Origin: CBDAPE01 sp965198325
GTDB taxonomy: Bacteria > Pseudomonadota > Alphaproteobacteria > UBA828 > JAPUJA01
Reading direction: 5' to 3'
Length of the DNA: 64,000 bases
Assembly: GCA_965198325.1 (NCBI GenBank)
Contig: CBDAPE010000013.1
Span: forward strand, 1-64,000
Part shown: piece by piece, positions 50,719-59,792 of the stretch
How the letters are laid out: the number at the start of each line of letters is the position of its first letter
Numbering within the stretch: the stretch's first letter is position 1
Program-made: the position numbers and the translations under genes
The notes under the pieces: model-generated
Database searches by the model: none
Told to the model about the DNA's origin: nothing
The model's input: the letters and a program-made list of their open reading frames with translations, nothing else

Positions 50719-51480
50719 ATGAGCTCGGCCTTACGGCTAGACCTGGGCAACGATTTCAGCATCGCCTACCACGCATCGCCCGGCAAGTCACCCGGGGTCG
50801 TGTTTCTCGGCGGTTTTATGTCGGACATGACCGGCACAAAGGCTACGGCGCTGGAGGCGCACTGTCGCAGCAGGGGGCGAGCTTTCGTCCGGTTTGACTA
50901 TTTCGGCCACGGCGAGACGGACGGTGACTTCATCGACGGCACAATCGGACGCTGGTCGGCGGACGCGATCGCGGTGCTCGACCGGTTGACGGAGGGGCCG
51001 CAGATCCTGGTCGGCTCGTCCATGGGCGGGTGGATCATGCTTCTGGCCGCGCTCGCCCGGCCCGAGCGTATTCATGCCCTGGTTGGAATTGCCCCGGCGC
51101 CGGATTTCACGGAAGACCTGATGTGGGATGCATTCGAACCCGATGTCCAGACCAGGCTGCAGTCGGACGGCATAATCGAGCTACCGTCGGATTACGACGA
51201 CGGCCCCTATCGGATTGCATTCCGACTCATCGAGGAGGGTCGGGATCACCTCCTGCTCCGCCAGGCCATCCCGCTAACCTGCCCGGTCCGGCTGATCCAT
51301 GGCATGGCGGACAGCTCGGTGCCCTGGCGCGTATCACTGGCGCTGGCCGACGCGCTGGACAGCGACTCCGTGACGATGACACTGATCAAGGGCTCTGGGC
51401 ACCGTCTCTCCGAGCCGGACGATCTGGACCGTCTGTTCACCGCCCTCGATGAGCTGAGCGCCGACGTGACGAAGACCTAG
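50719..51480 (+). CDS. alpha/beta hydrolase
   Basis: 253-residue serine hydrolase. The nucleophile elbow is VGSSMGGW with Ser101; FGHGETDGDF lies in the usual loop, a charge-relay Asp is near MADSSVPW (about residue 196) and His is in GSGHRLSE. Oxyanion region is FLGGFMSDMTG. Resembles ABHD10-type or proline iminopeptidase-like esterases; substrate unknown. Cytoplasmic, no signal peptide. Confidence 0.88.
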   Translation: MSSALRLDLGNDFSIAYHASPGKSPGVVFLGGFMSDMTGTKATALEAHCRSRGRAFVRFDYFGHGETDGDFIDGTIGRWSADAIAVLDRLTEGPQILVGSSMGGWIMLLAALARPERIHALVGIAPAPDFTEDLMWDAFEPDVQTRLQSDGIIELPSDYDDGPYRIAFRLIEEGRDHLLLRQAIPLTCPVRLIHGMADSSVPWRVSLALADALDSDSVTMTLIKGSGHRLSEPDDLDRLFTALDELSADVTKT

Positions 51481-51546
51481 GAAAAGCGTGCCGAATCGCC
51501 TAAGTAGAGGGAGATCGATCGCCGCGCCCCGCCTATCGAGGCCGTC

Positions 51547-51798
51547 ATGCTGCTCAAATCCACCCCCACGATTCAGATCGTCGCAAGTTACGCCACGGCT
51601 CGCCCGGTCGCACTGGCGGGCGCGCGCATCCATAATTTCAAGGCGCGAAGCACCCCCGGCCTGCCCGCCGGTGTGCTGCTCGAACGGCCGGCCCGGATCG
51701 GCGTTCAGCCGTGCGGCGCGCATGGCCTGGATCAGGCCCCGGTCGTGGCGCTCCCGAACGAATTCGTCGCGCGTTCGCTCGCCGCGAGCGCTTCATAA
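51547..51798 (+). CDS. small hypothetical protein
   Basis: 83-codon frame with strongly GC-rich third positions, filling the gap between the hydrolase and ccdA on the same strand. It reads IQIVASYATARPVALAGARI, then GLPAGVLLERPARIGVQPCG and ends AASAS. No domain recognised and only a weak GAGG-like site precedes the ATG. Twelve bases before ccdA. Could be genuine or a chance frame. Confidence 0.4.
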   Translation: MLLKSTPTIQIVASYATARPVALAGARIHNFKARSTPGLPAGVLLERPARIGVQPCGAHGLDQAPVVALPNEFVARSLAASAS

Positions 51799-51810
51799 GC
51801 GCAGCCGCCA

Positions 51811-52551
51811 ATGCTTGAAATTTCCGGAATCGGCGTCATCAGTGCCTTTGCCGCCGGGATCGTGTCCTTTCTCTCGCCCTGCGTACTGCCGCTCGTGCCC
51901 GGTTACATCTCTTTCGTGGCGGGCGAGGAGCTCGACGACCTGGCCCGGGTCGGATCGGCGCGCCGCCGCCTTTCGGCGCTCTTGCTCGCGCTCTTCTTCG
52001 TGCTCGGCTTTTCAGTCGTCTTCATCGCATTCGGCGCCGGCGCCAGCGCAATCGGCGAATTTCTGCTGGCGCGACGCGTCGCGTTCAACCTGGCCGCCGG
52101 CGCGATCGTCATCCTGTTCGGTCTCTACCTGACCGGGCTCTTGCGCTTACGCTGGTTCGACCGGGAACGGCGCTTTGGCGGGGGACTCGCCGGCGGCCAT
52201 CCGGCCGGCGCCTTCCTGCTGGGCCTGGCCTTCGCATTTGGCTGGACGCCCTGCATCGGCCCGATCCTCGGCGCCATCCTGACACTCTCGGCGACCCAGG
52301 AGAACATCGGCGCCGGGGTTGCCCTGCTCGCGATCTACTCGGCCGGGCTCGGAATTCCGTTCCTGGCGGCCGCGGCGTTCACGGGCTGGTTTCTGCACCG
52401 GGTGCGAACGCTTAACCGGTTCGCCCGGCCGTTGCAGGTCATCGCCGGTGGGCTTCTCGTTCTCATGGGCATCGCCATGATCACGGGTTGGCTGTCGAGC
52501 TTCGCCTACTGGATCCTCGACCGGCTACCGGGCCTGGCGACGATCGGCTAG
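51811..52551 (+). CDS. ccdA: CcdA-type thiol-disulfide transmembrane protein
   Basis: 246-residue inner-membrane protein with six helices that carries reducing power across the membrane for cytochrome c maturation. The paired cysteines are in SFLSPCVLPLVPGY and GWTPCIGPILG. Pseudo-symmetric halves as in DsbD-beta. Its 3' end overlaps the convergent epimerase-like gene by four bases. Confidence 0.92.
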   Translation: MLEISGIGVISAFAAGIVSFLSPCVLPLVPGYISFVAGEELDDLARVGSARRRLSALLLALFFVLGFSVVFIAFGAGASAIGEFLLARRVAFNLAAGAIVILFGLYLTGLLRLRWFDRERRFGGGLAGGHPAGAFLLGLAFAFGWTPCIGPILGAILTLSATQENIGAGVALLAIYSAGLGIPFLAAAAFTGWFLHRVRTLNRFARPLQVIAGGLLVLMGIAMITGWLSSFAYWILDRLPGLATIG

Positions 52552-53438
52552 GTCTGCCCCTCGCCGGCCGCCGCCAAGGCACGCAGGCCAGTTTCATAGT
52601 CGGGATAGGCGAGCGAAACGCCGAGGTCGTGCTTGATCCGGTCGTTTCGGACGCGCCTGTTTTCGGCGTAGAAACTTCGCGCCATGTCGGACAGTTCAGC
52701 CTCTTCGAACGGAGTCGCCGGCGGCGGCGCAATTCCGAGCAGAGCGCACGCGAAGGCCACGACCTCGTCGGGCGGTGCCGGACGGTCGTCGCAGACATTG
52801 TAGACAGCCCCCGCCTCGGGGCGACCCATCGACGCAGCCAGCACGGCGACCAGGTCGTCACGATGGATCCGCGAGAACAGCTGGCCCAGCTTTACGATGC
52901 GCTTCGCGCTCCCATCCCGGGCCTGTGCGAGCGGGTTGCGGCCGGGTCCGTAGATGCCGGCAAGTCGGAAGATATGAACCCGCAAGCCGAAGGCGTGCCA
53001 CAGATCGAGCCAGCGGTTCTCCGCTTCGAGGCGTCGCCGGCCGCGATCCTGAGTCGGCGCGGGCTCGGCTGTCTCGTCAACCCAGCCGCCGCCACGATCG
53101 CCATAGACGCCTGTGGTCGAGAGATAGCCGACCCAGTTGAGCCGCTCGAGGTGCGCCAGATCGAAGAAGTGCAACGCAATCACCGGATCGCCATCGGTGC
53201 CAGGCGGAATGGAGCTGAGCAGGTGGGTGACCGGACCAAGCCGATGCAGCGCGTCGTCCAGGGGATGCTCGTCATCGAAGGATACGACCTCGATGCCCGC
53301 AGCCGCCAACTCGTCGCCGGGCTCGCCGATGCGCCGGGTTCCCGAGACCCGCCAGCCCTCGGCGCGTTTCGCCAACGCCAGTGCGCTCGCGCTGTAACCC
53401 AGGCCAAAACAGAAGAGATGGGAAGTAGCGTCGGGCAT
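52548..53438 (-). CDS. NAD(P)-binding epimerase/dehydratase-like protein (atypical SDR)
   Basis: 296 residues, start at 53438 (MPDATSHLFCFGLGYSASAL). FGLGYSASAL replaces the classical GxxGxxG, and YLSTTGVYGDRGGGWVDE has the Ser/Thr-Tyr region of atypical SDRs (YeeZ/YbjT-like). The Tyr-x3-Lys pair is not intact (VYGDRGG), so redox activity is doubtful. It lies next to the glutathione transferase/queG group. Function unknown. Confidence 0.85.
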   Translation of the reverse strand: MPDATSHLFCFGLGYSASALALAKRAEGWRVSGTRRIGEPGDELAAAGIEVVSFDDEHPLDDALHRLGPVTHLLSSIPPGTDGDPVIALHFFDLAHLERLNWVGYLSTTGVYGDRGGGWVDETAEPAPTQDRGRRRLEAENRWLDLWHAFGLRVHIFRLAGIYGPGRNPLAQARDGSAKRIVKLGQLFSRIHRDDLVAVLAASMGRPEAGAVYNVCDDRPAPPDEVVAFACALLGIAPPPATPFEEAELSDMARSFYAENRRVRNDRIKHDLGVSLAYPDYETGLRALAAAGEGQT

Positions 53439-53513
53439 GGCGCTCCGTGGGCGATAGCCGCAGCGGCGACAGCGAGCTTGCAATGATGCCGCCAGCACCA
53501 GACTCTAGCCGCC

Positions 53514-54290
53514 ATGCCCCGTTCCTTACAAGCCGTCCCGCGGCCACTTGCCGCCCTGATTCTCGGCTTCGCCATCCTATGGCCGGCTGGCACCGTGCAG
53601 GGGGACAGCTACGAGGAATGTGTGGCGCGGATCGACGTCGACGCCGATGAAGCGTTCGATTCTGCGATTGCCTGGCGCGACTTGGGTGGCGACGAGCCGG
53701 CCCGGCATTGCGCTGCTCTTGCGCTTGTCGAGCTCGGCCTGTTCGCGGCCGCCGCCGAGCGGTTCGAGGCACTGGCTCAGGACATGACCGGCGCGCCCGA
53801 CACAGTCCGGGCACGGGTTTTGGCTCAGGCGGGACAGGCGCGACTCGCGTCTGACGATACCGAACGGGCCTATGGCACGTTCACCGCGGCTCTCGAGCTG
53901 GCACCCGAGGATGCCGAAATCTGGATCGACCGGAGCCAAGCACTCGCCGCGGCGGCCAATTATTTCGCAGCGATCGACGATCTAGACCGGGCTCTCGAAC
54001 TCGAACCCGAGAACCTCGACGCCCTCATTTTCCGGGCCTCAGCGTATCGGCAAGTCAACACCCCGGCCCTTGCGCTCGAGGATATCAATGCTGTGCTGGC
54101 CGCCGCGCCCGGCCAGGTTGACGCGTTGCTCGAACGCGGCAATATCCGACGGCTTGCCGGCGACGCAATCGGTGCGCACACCGATTGGCTCGCTGTGCTC
54201 TATCACATGCCCGAGGGTCCGGCCGCGGATGCCGCGCGGCTCAACATCGAGCGTCTCGATTTGGACGCCGGCGCGGACGACATGCCGTAG
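53514..54290 (+). CDS. exported tetratricopeptide-repeat protein
   Basis: 258 residues with a signal peptide (AALILGFAILWPAGTVQG) and about five TPR units from residue ~45 on, the clearest being DAEIWIDRSQALAAAANYFA and AIDDLDRALELEPENLDALI. Probably periplasmic and a protein-binding scaffold. Divergent from the SDR-like gene and ending two bases before the queG stop on the other strand. Confidence 0.85.
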   Translation: MPRSLQAVPRPLAALILGFAILWPAGTVQGDSYEECVARIDVDADEAFDSAIAWRDLGGDEPARHCAALALVELGLFAAAAERFEALAQDMTGAPDTVRARVLAQAGQARLASDDTERAYGTFTAALELAPEDAEIWIDRSQALAAAANYFAAIDDLDRALELEPENLDALIFRASAYRQVNTPALALEDINAVLAAAPGQVDALLERGNIRRLAGDAIGAHTDWLAVLYHMPEGPAADAARLNIERLDLDAGADDMP

Positions 54291-54291
54291 A

Positions 54292-55428
54292 TCAGTCGGC
54301 CGGGCCGGCTTGCCACTCGGATCGCACCGCCGCGTCGACTTCGCCCGGCGCGTGCTCTTTGCGAAGCGTGGTGAAATCGTCGGCTGGGAGCAGGCGCCCG
54401 AGCGCCCAGACCGCCATCGCGCGAACCAGGGGCGAGGCATCCGCAAGTCGCGCCCTGGCGGCCGGGACGAGTGATGGTTCGGCCGCGTTGCCAATCGCAA
54501 TCAGCACGTTTCGAACGAACCGGTCGCGCCCCGTGCGCTTGATCGGCGAGCCCGAAAACAACGCGCGAAACGCAGACTCGTCGAGACCCGCGAGATCAGC
54601 GAGCCGGGGCGCCGTCAGCTCGGTCCGGGGATGAAAGGCGGCTTCGCGGGCCCGCGCGGCATATTTGTTCCACGGGCAGACCGCAAGACAATCGTCGCAG
54701 CCGTATATCCGGTTGCCCATGGCGGCGCGAAACTCGGGTGCGATATGGCCCTTATGCTCGATGGTCAGGTAGGAAATGCAACGCCTGGCGTCGAGCTCGT
54801 GGGGTGCGGGAAACGCGTCGGTCGGACAGACCGCCAGGCAACGGGTGCACGAGCCGCAGTGATCCCGACCCGGCGCATCGGGCGGCAGGTCGAGCGCCGT
54901 GAACAACTCGCCCAGGAACAGCCAGGACCCGAATCCGCGGGAGACCAGGTTGGTATGTTTGCCCTGCCAGCCGAGTCCGGCGCGCTCGGCGAGCGGCTTC
55001 TCCATCACTGGCGCCGTATCGACGAACAGCTTGACCTCGGTGTCGAAGGTGTCGGCGACTCGGCGGGCGAGCTGGCGGAGACGGCTCTTGAACACGGCGT
55101 GGTAGTCCCGCCCCTGGGCGTAGGCGGCGATCGTGCCTCGTTCGTGCCGTTCAAGAGCCGCTAAGGGGTCGGCGGCCGGACCGTAATTCATCCCGAGAAC
55201 GACGACGCTTCGGGCGTCCGGCCAGAGCGCCACGGGCGCGACGCGGCGGGCTTGCGTATCGGGAATCCAGTTCATGTCGCCGAAATGACCCTGGTCGATG
55301 AAGGCTTGCAGGCCCGCACCGTCAGGGGAATGCGGCGCCGCGGCCGCAACGCCGATGGTGTCGAATCCCAGTGCCCGGGCCATCGCGATGATCTGCTCCT
55401 TGGGCCCGACTCCTTGCGGCGCTGGCAT
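54292..55428 (-). CDS. queG: epoxyqueuosine reductase
   Basis: 378-residue cobalamin- and iron-sulfur-dependent enzyme for the last step of queuosine synthesis in tRNA. Two 4Fe-4S clusters bind CGSCTRCLAVCPTDAF and CDDCLAVCPWNKYA. The N-terminal part (LGFDTIGVAAAAP) and VKLFVDTAPVMEKPLAERAG are characteristic; a HEAT-like end (VRAMAVWALGRLL) is present. Start at 55428; 11 bases after the glutathione transferase gene. Confidence 0.95.
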   Translation of the reverse strand: MPAPQGVGPKEQIIAMARALGFDTIGVAAAAPHSPDGAGLQAFIDQGHFGDMNWIPDTQARRVAPVALWPDARSVVVLGMNYGPAADPLAALERHERGTIAAYAQGRDYHAVFKSRLRQLARRVADTFDTEVKLFVDTAPVMEKPLAERAGLGWQGKHTNLVSRGFGSWLFLGELFTALDLPPDAPGRDHCGSCTRCLAVCPTDAFPAPHELDARRCISYLTIEHKGHIAPEFRAAMGNRIYGCDDCLAVCPWNKYAARAREAAFHPRTELTAPRLADLAGLDESAFRALFSGSPIKRTGRDRFVRNVLIAIGNAAEPSLVPAARARLADASPLVRAMAVWALGRLLPADDFTTLRKEHAPGEVDAAVRSEWQAGPAD

Positions 55429-55439
55429 CGCCACCGGCC

Positions 55440-56108
55440 TCAGAAGTCGAGGTCGGCGTAGTGCTTCGGCGGCGTCGCGCCTGGGATGCTGTCGGCCAGC
55501 AGCGGCCGGAAGGACGGACGGCACTTGACCCGGGTGTACCAGTCCTTGGCAGTCGTGAAATCCTCCCACGGGACGTCGCCCAGATAATCGACGACCGAGA
55601 GATGGCAGGCCGCCGCAATATCGGCGAGCGAGAAATCGTCGCCCGCAAGCCAGGTACGCCGATCCGCAAGGTAACCGATATAGTCGAGATGGGTGCGCAG
55701 GTTCTGCTGACCCGCACGGATCGCCTGGGCATCGGGTTCACCCATCGCCATGAAGCGCTTCATGAATTTCTCGCCAACCAGATGCTCTGTAACTTCCCCG
55801 TTTAACTTGACGTCGCACCAGTCCGCGATCCGGCGTACCTCCGCGCGAAACAGCGGCCCGGTCCCGATCATCGGACGTTCGGGAAAGACATCTTCGAGAT
55901 ATTCACAGATCGGCCCGCTGCCCGCGACGACCTCGCCGTCGGGCTCGATCAGGACCGGCACGACGCCCGCCGGGTTCATGGCCAGGAAGTCGATGCGCCG
56001 TTCCCAGATCCGCTCGATCTGGAGCTCGAATTCGACGCCTTTCTCAGCGAGCGCGACGCGCACAGTGCGACAAAACGGTGAGAGCCAGAGGTGATAGAGC
56101 TTGCGCAT
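55440..56108 (-). CDS. glutathione S-transferase family protein
   Basis: 222 residues, thioredoxin-like N-terminal domain (MRKLYHLWLSPFCRTVRVAL; SPFC supplies the Ser/Cys active-site region; NPAGVVPVLIEPDG has the cis-Pro; SGPICEYLE binds the glutathione gamma-Glu) and an all-helical C-terminal half. Cytoplasmic. Upstream of queG in a conserved alphaproteobacterial pair. Start at 56108 chosen by family N-terminus. Confidence 0.92.
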   Translation of the reverse strand: MRKLYHLWLSPFCRTVRVALAEKGVEFELQIERIWERRIDFLAMNPAGVVPVLIEPDGEVVAGSGPICEYLEDVFPERPMIGTGPLFRAEVRRIADWCDVKLNGEVTEHLVGEKFMKRFMAMGEPDAQAIRAGQQNLRTHLDYIGYLADRRTWLAGDDFSLADIAAACHLSVVDYLGDVPWEDFTTAKDWYTRVKCRPSFRPLLADSIPGATPPKHYADLDF

Positions 56109-56228
56109 TGCGCCGAAGTCTACTCCAAGAGCCAGGCGGAAAACACCGCAAGCCCCGGTCGGTGAGGAAGCCGGGCTCACGCAGATGTGATTCGGGCGCG
56201 ACCACCGCCAAGGACTATCCTGCGTGTC

Positions 56229-56996
56229 ATGAGCGGCAGAATTTTCCGTTCGCTCGCCACCGTGGCTGTCGCGGGCGCGTTGTCTTTTTCGGCGGCTTGG
56301 TTCTTCGATCCGGCGCAGGCCAAGCGCTTGAGCGCGCCCGTGGTGGTCGTCGAACTGTTCACGTCCCAGGGCTGCGCCGCCTGTCGGCCGGCCGACGACA
56401 TGCTCGCGAACCTAGCCGGACAGGACGGCGTCCTCGTCTTGTCGTTTCATGTCGATACTTGGGATTATGCGGGCTGGCAGGATCCGTTTGCCCTGGACGC
56501 TGCGACCGAACGTCAGACGAACTACGCCCACATGATCGGCCGCGCGACAGCTTACACGCCTGAAATGGTCATCAACGGAGTCACGCACATTCCGGGCCTG
56601 GATCCGGAAACCGTCGGCGATGCCGTCGAAACTGCGGCACAGCGCGCGGCGACGGTGCCCCTGAAGATCAGCCATGACGCGGAGCAGCGGCTGCGGGTGA
56701 CGATCACGGAGGGGACGAGCACGGGGGTGGCAACGATCTGGCTTCTGGCGATCGACCGTCGGCATGCCACCGAGGTTCCAGCCGGTGAAAACCAAGGCGC
56801 GACGATCGTGAATTACAACGTGGTGCGGACCATGGCGCGAATCGGCAGCTGGGCGGGCGACCCACTGGACCTGCATTTGCCGGCCACGCAGACCCACGAG
56901 ATATGGGACAAAGGCGAGGGCTGCGCCGTGTTGCTGCAGCTCGAAGAGACAGGGGAGATCCTCGGCGCCCAGATCCTCTGGTTTCACGACGGTTGA
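56229..56996 (+). CDS. DUF1223 thioredoxin-fold protein, exported
   Basis: 255 residues with a signal peptide (LATVAVAGALSFSAAWFF up to AQA). The mature start VVVELFTSQGCAACRPADDM holds a CxxC, followed by LSFHVDTWDYAGWQDPF and YTPEMVINGVTHIPG, all typical of DUF1223. Probably a periplasmic thiol protein. Start at 56229. Converges with htpG. Confidence 0.9.
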   Translation: MSGRIFRSLATVAVAGALSFSAAWFFDPAQAKRLSAPVVVVELFTSQGCAACRPADDMLANLAGQDGVLVLSFHVDTWDYAGWQDPFALDAATERQTNYAHMIGRATAYTPEMVINGVTHIPGLDPETVGDAVETAAQRAATVPLKISHDAEQRLRVTITEGTSTGVATIWLLAIDRRHATEVPAGENQGATIVNYNVVRTMARIGSWAGDPLDLHLPATQTHEIWDKGEGCAVLLQLEETGEILGAQILWFHDG

Positions 56997-57001
56997 GCGT
57001 C

Positions 57002-57038
57002 CCCGGGGCTCCCGACGCACGCCGCACACCGCCCCGGG
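57002..57038. terminator. GC-rich hairpin between convergent genes
   Basis: CCCGGGGC (57002-57009) and GCCCCGGG (57031-57038) are exact inverted repeats with a 21-base loop between the DUF1223 and htpG stops. No T tract follows, so a role as bidirectional terminator is only possible. Confidence 0.3.
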
Positions 57039-57040
57039 TC

Positions 57041-58930
57041 CTAGCCTATATAGCCTCTTGCCATGACCGCCGAGAGACGGCGCGCGAAGCCCGCCGGATC
57101 GGGCAGGGACTCGCCCTCGAGGATCCGAGCCTGGTCGAACAGCAGCCAAGCCGCCTCGGCGAGATCGTCGTTCGCCCCGTCGCTGCCGACCCGCGATGCC
57201 AGGCCCCTGATCAGGGTGTGGGTCGGGTTGAGCTCCAGGATCCGCGCCGTGTGACCCTCGAACTGCTGGTGATGGCGCAACAATCGCTCAAGATGCATGT
57301 CCATGTCACCCTCATCAGCGATCAGACAGACGGGGCTGTCCGTGAGGCGGTCGGAGACACGGACATCCTTCACCGACTCGCCCAGCGTGAGCTTGACCAT
57401 GGCGATCAGGGAGGAAAGGTCGGCCTCGGGTTCCTTGATCGGCTCTTCCGCTTCACCGGATGGCGCGCTCTCGATCGCACCAAGATGGGCCGCACCCCGC
57501 TTCGCCGATTTGAGCGGCTTCTCGGCGTAGCCGTCCACCGCGCCGATCCAGAATTCGTCGATCGGATCGGTCATCAGTAGAACCTCGACACCCTTGCTCG
57601 CATAACCTTCGAGCTGCGGGCTCCTGCGCAAGGCGTCGGGATCATCGCCGGTGATGTAGTAGATCGCGTCTTGTCCCGGCTTCATCCGCTCGACGTAGGT
57701 ATCGAGCGAGACGAGGCCGTCGGGCGAAGCGGTGGACCGGAACCGCGTCAGCCCGAAAAGCTTGTCGCGCCGCTCGGGATCCTCATAGAGCCCTTCTTTC
57801 AGAACCGCGCCGAACTCGGTCCAGAAGGCGGCGTATTCGTCGGGCGCCTTCTCCGCCTTCTTGCCGAGTTCCGTGAAGACCCGCTTGACCAGGCCGTTTC
57901 GGATTTTCTGCAGAATCGGATCGCGCTGAAGCATCTCGCGGCTCACATTGAGCGGCAGATCGTCGGAATCGACAACGCCCCGCAGGAAACGCAGATATGC
58001 CGGTACCAGACCCTCGCACTCGTCGGTGATGAAGACCCGTTTGACATAAAGCTTGACGCCATGGTGGCGCTGCGGATCGAAGAGGTCGAACGGCTGCGTT
58101 CCCGGGATGAACAGCAGGCTGCTGTATTGAATCTTGCCTTCGGCCCGCAAATGAAGCGTCAGCCAGGGTTCGTCCATGCCGTGAGAGACGTGGTGGTAGA
58201 ACTCGGTGTACTGCTCGTCGGTGATCTCGCGCTTGGAACGCTGCCACAGCGCCGAAGCGCGGTTCATCGTCTCGCTTTCACCGTCGACGAACAGCTTTAT
58301 GGGCAGCGCGATGTGGTCGGAATATTTCTTGATGATCGTCGCCAGACGGAGCGGATCGAGATACTCGTTTTCGCCCTTACGCAGATGGAGGACGATCCGC
58401 GTCCCTCGGACGACATCGCCGGCCACCTCGACCTCGAACGCACCCTGTCCTTCCGAGACCCAGTGCCAGCCCTGATCTTCCCCCGCCTTCCGGGTGAAAA
58501 CCTCGACCTTCTCGGCGACCATGAACGCGGAATAGAAGCCGACGCCGAACTGGCCGATCAGCGCCACGTCCTTCGATGCATCGCCGGTCAACTGGCTCAT
58601 GAATTCGCCGGAGCCCGATCGCGCGATGGTGCCGAGATTTTCAACCAAGTCATCGTGGTTCATACCGACACCGTTGTCCGCGATCATTATCGTCCTCGCC
58701 TTCTTGGCGAACGAAACGGATACACCGAGATCGGGATCATCGCCCAGCAAGTCGGATTCGGTGAGCGCGCGGTAGCGCAGCTGATCGCAGGCGTCGGACG
58801 CATTGGAAATCAGCTCGCGCAGAAAAATTTCCTTGTCGCTGTAGAGCGAGTTGATGACGATATCGAGGAGCTTCGCGACCTCCGCCTGAAAGGCGTGACT
58901 TTCCGCGGCCTTCGCCTTGGTTTTTGCCAT
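57041..58930 (-). CDS. htpG: chaperone HtpG (Hsp90)
   Basis: 629-residue ATP-dependent cytosolic chaperone. GHKL ATPase domain: LRELISNASDACDQLRYRAL, MIADNGVGM, GQFGVGFYSAF; middle domain with the catalytic Arg region (NVSREMLQRDPILQKIRNGL) and C-terminal dimerisation domain. Complete. A CTTGAA-type heat-shock promoter candidate lies upstream. Confidence 0.98.
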   Translation of the reverse strand: MAKTKAKAAESHAFQAEVAKLLDIVINSLYSDKEIFLRELISNASDACDQLRYRALTESDLLGDDPDLGVSVSFAKKARTIMIADNGVGMNHDDLVENLGTIARSGSGEFMSQLTGDASKDVALIGQFGVGFYSAFMVAEKVEVFTRKAGEDQGWHWVSEGQGAFEVEVAGDVVRGTRIVLHLRKGENEYLDPLRLATIIKKYSDHIALPIKLFVDGESETMNRASALWQRSKREITDEQYTEFYHHVSHGMDEPWLTLHLRAEGKIQYSSLLFIPGTQPFDLFDPQRHHGVKLYVKRVFITDECEGLVPAYLRFLRGVVDSDDLPLNVSREMLQRDPILQKIRNGLVKRVFTELGKKAEKAPDEYAAFWTEFGAVLKEGLYEDPERRDKLFGLTRFRSTASPDGLVSLDTYVERMKPGQDAIYYITGDDPDALRRSPQLEGYASKGVEVLLMTDPIDEFWIGAVDGYAEKPLKSAKRGAAHLGAIESAPSGEAEEPIKEPEADLSSLIAMVKLTLGESVKDVRVSDRLTDSPVCLIADEGDMDMHLERLLRHHQQFEGHTARILELNPTHTLIRGLASRVGSDGANDDLAEAAWLLFDQARILEGESLPDPAGFARRLSAVMARGYIG

Positions 58931-58971
58931 GGTTGCTGTATCCCCTGATTATAATGCTAGCCGACGCGCTC

Positions 58972-59001
58972 CATATTTGCAGACCCCGCCCAATGTTCAA
59001 G
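58972..59001 (-). promoter_or_regulatory. possible RpoH (heat-shock) promoter for htpG
   Basis: On the minus strand CTTGAAC is followed after 18 bases (counted from CTTG) by CAAATATGG, about 45 bases before the start codon. The -35 part fits sigma-32; the -10 part fits only loosely. Confidence 0.3.
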
Positions 59002-59128
59002 GGGTGCAGCGGCCCGGCTCCTCGATTTTCGGTTGAATGATCGATGGGCGGACACAAAATGGCACGAAGCCGGCGAAATCGGCGGTGTCCGTCTGCGACG
59101 CCTGGAGCGGTTTTGGGAAGGAATACCG

Positions 59129-59713
59129 ATGGCAGCAGCGTTTGAAATTACGTTTCGCGATATCGACCCAAGTGAGGCGATCGAAGCAGCGATCCGCGAA
59201 AAGGCACGGAAGCTCGAACAGTTTCACGATCGCATCACATCGTGCCGGGTGGTGGTGGCAGCTCCGCATCGCCACCGGCATAAAGGCAAGCGTTATCAGA
59301 TCTCGATCGATTTGGTGATGCCGGGTGGCCAGGTCATCGTGAATCACGAGCCCGGCGATCAAAACGCCCACGAAGACATTTATGTGGCAATCCGCGATGC
59401 CTTTGACGCCGCCAAGCGCCAACTCCGCAACGCAGGGCGCAAGAAATCAGGCGAGGTCAAGAGCCACGAGACGCCGCCCCACGGGCGGGTCATTCGGCTG
59501 TTCGCCGCGCAGGGATACGGATTCATCGAGGCGGTCGACGGACGCGAATACTACTTCCATAAAAACAGCGTGCTGAATGCCAGCTTCGACAAGCTGGAGG
59601 TCGGCTCTGAAGTACGCTTCGCGCCCGAGGAGGGAGTCGAAGGCCCCCAGGCACGCTCGGTTCAAGCCGTCGGCAAACACCATCTGGGGGATTTCCCGAG
59701 CGACGAGTCCTGA
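59129..59713 (+). CDS. HPF/RaiA ribosome-associated protein fused to a cold-shock domain
   Basis: 194 residues in two modules. Residues 4-103 are the ribosome hibernation factor fold (AAFEITFRDIDPSEAIEAAI, YQISIDLVMPGGQVIVNHEP). Residues ~118-182 are a cold-shock domain with RNP1-like GYGFIEAVDG and RNP2-like YYFHKNSVL. The ATG at 59129 follows GGAAGGA. The first module would bind the 30S decoding site and the second RNA. Divergent from htpG, and 80 bases upstream of the helicase. Confidence 0.88.
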   Translation: MAAAFEITFRDIDPSEAIEAAIREKARKLEQFHDRITSCRVVVAAPHRHRHKGKRYQISIDLVMPGGQVIVNHEPGDQNAHEDIYVAIRDAFDAAKRQLRNAGRKKSGEVKSHETPPHGRVIRLFAAQGYGFIEAVDGREYYFHKNSVLNASFDKLEVGSEVRFAPEEGVEGPQARSVQAVGKHHLGDFPSDES

Positions 59714-59792
59714 GCGTCCCTGGCGGCGGTCTGGGAGCGTCCCTGGGAGGCGCACTCTTGCCTTCCACCGTTTGACGCGAGATGATTCGCCC

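Noticed and set aside
57671..58948. 425-codon plus-strand frame opposite htpG
   Set aside because: Shadow of Hsp90, which has all its motifs on the minus strand.
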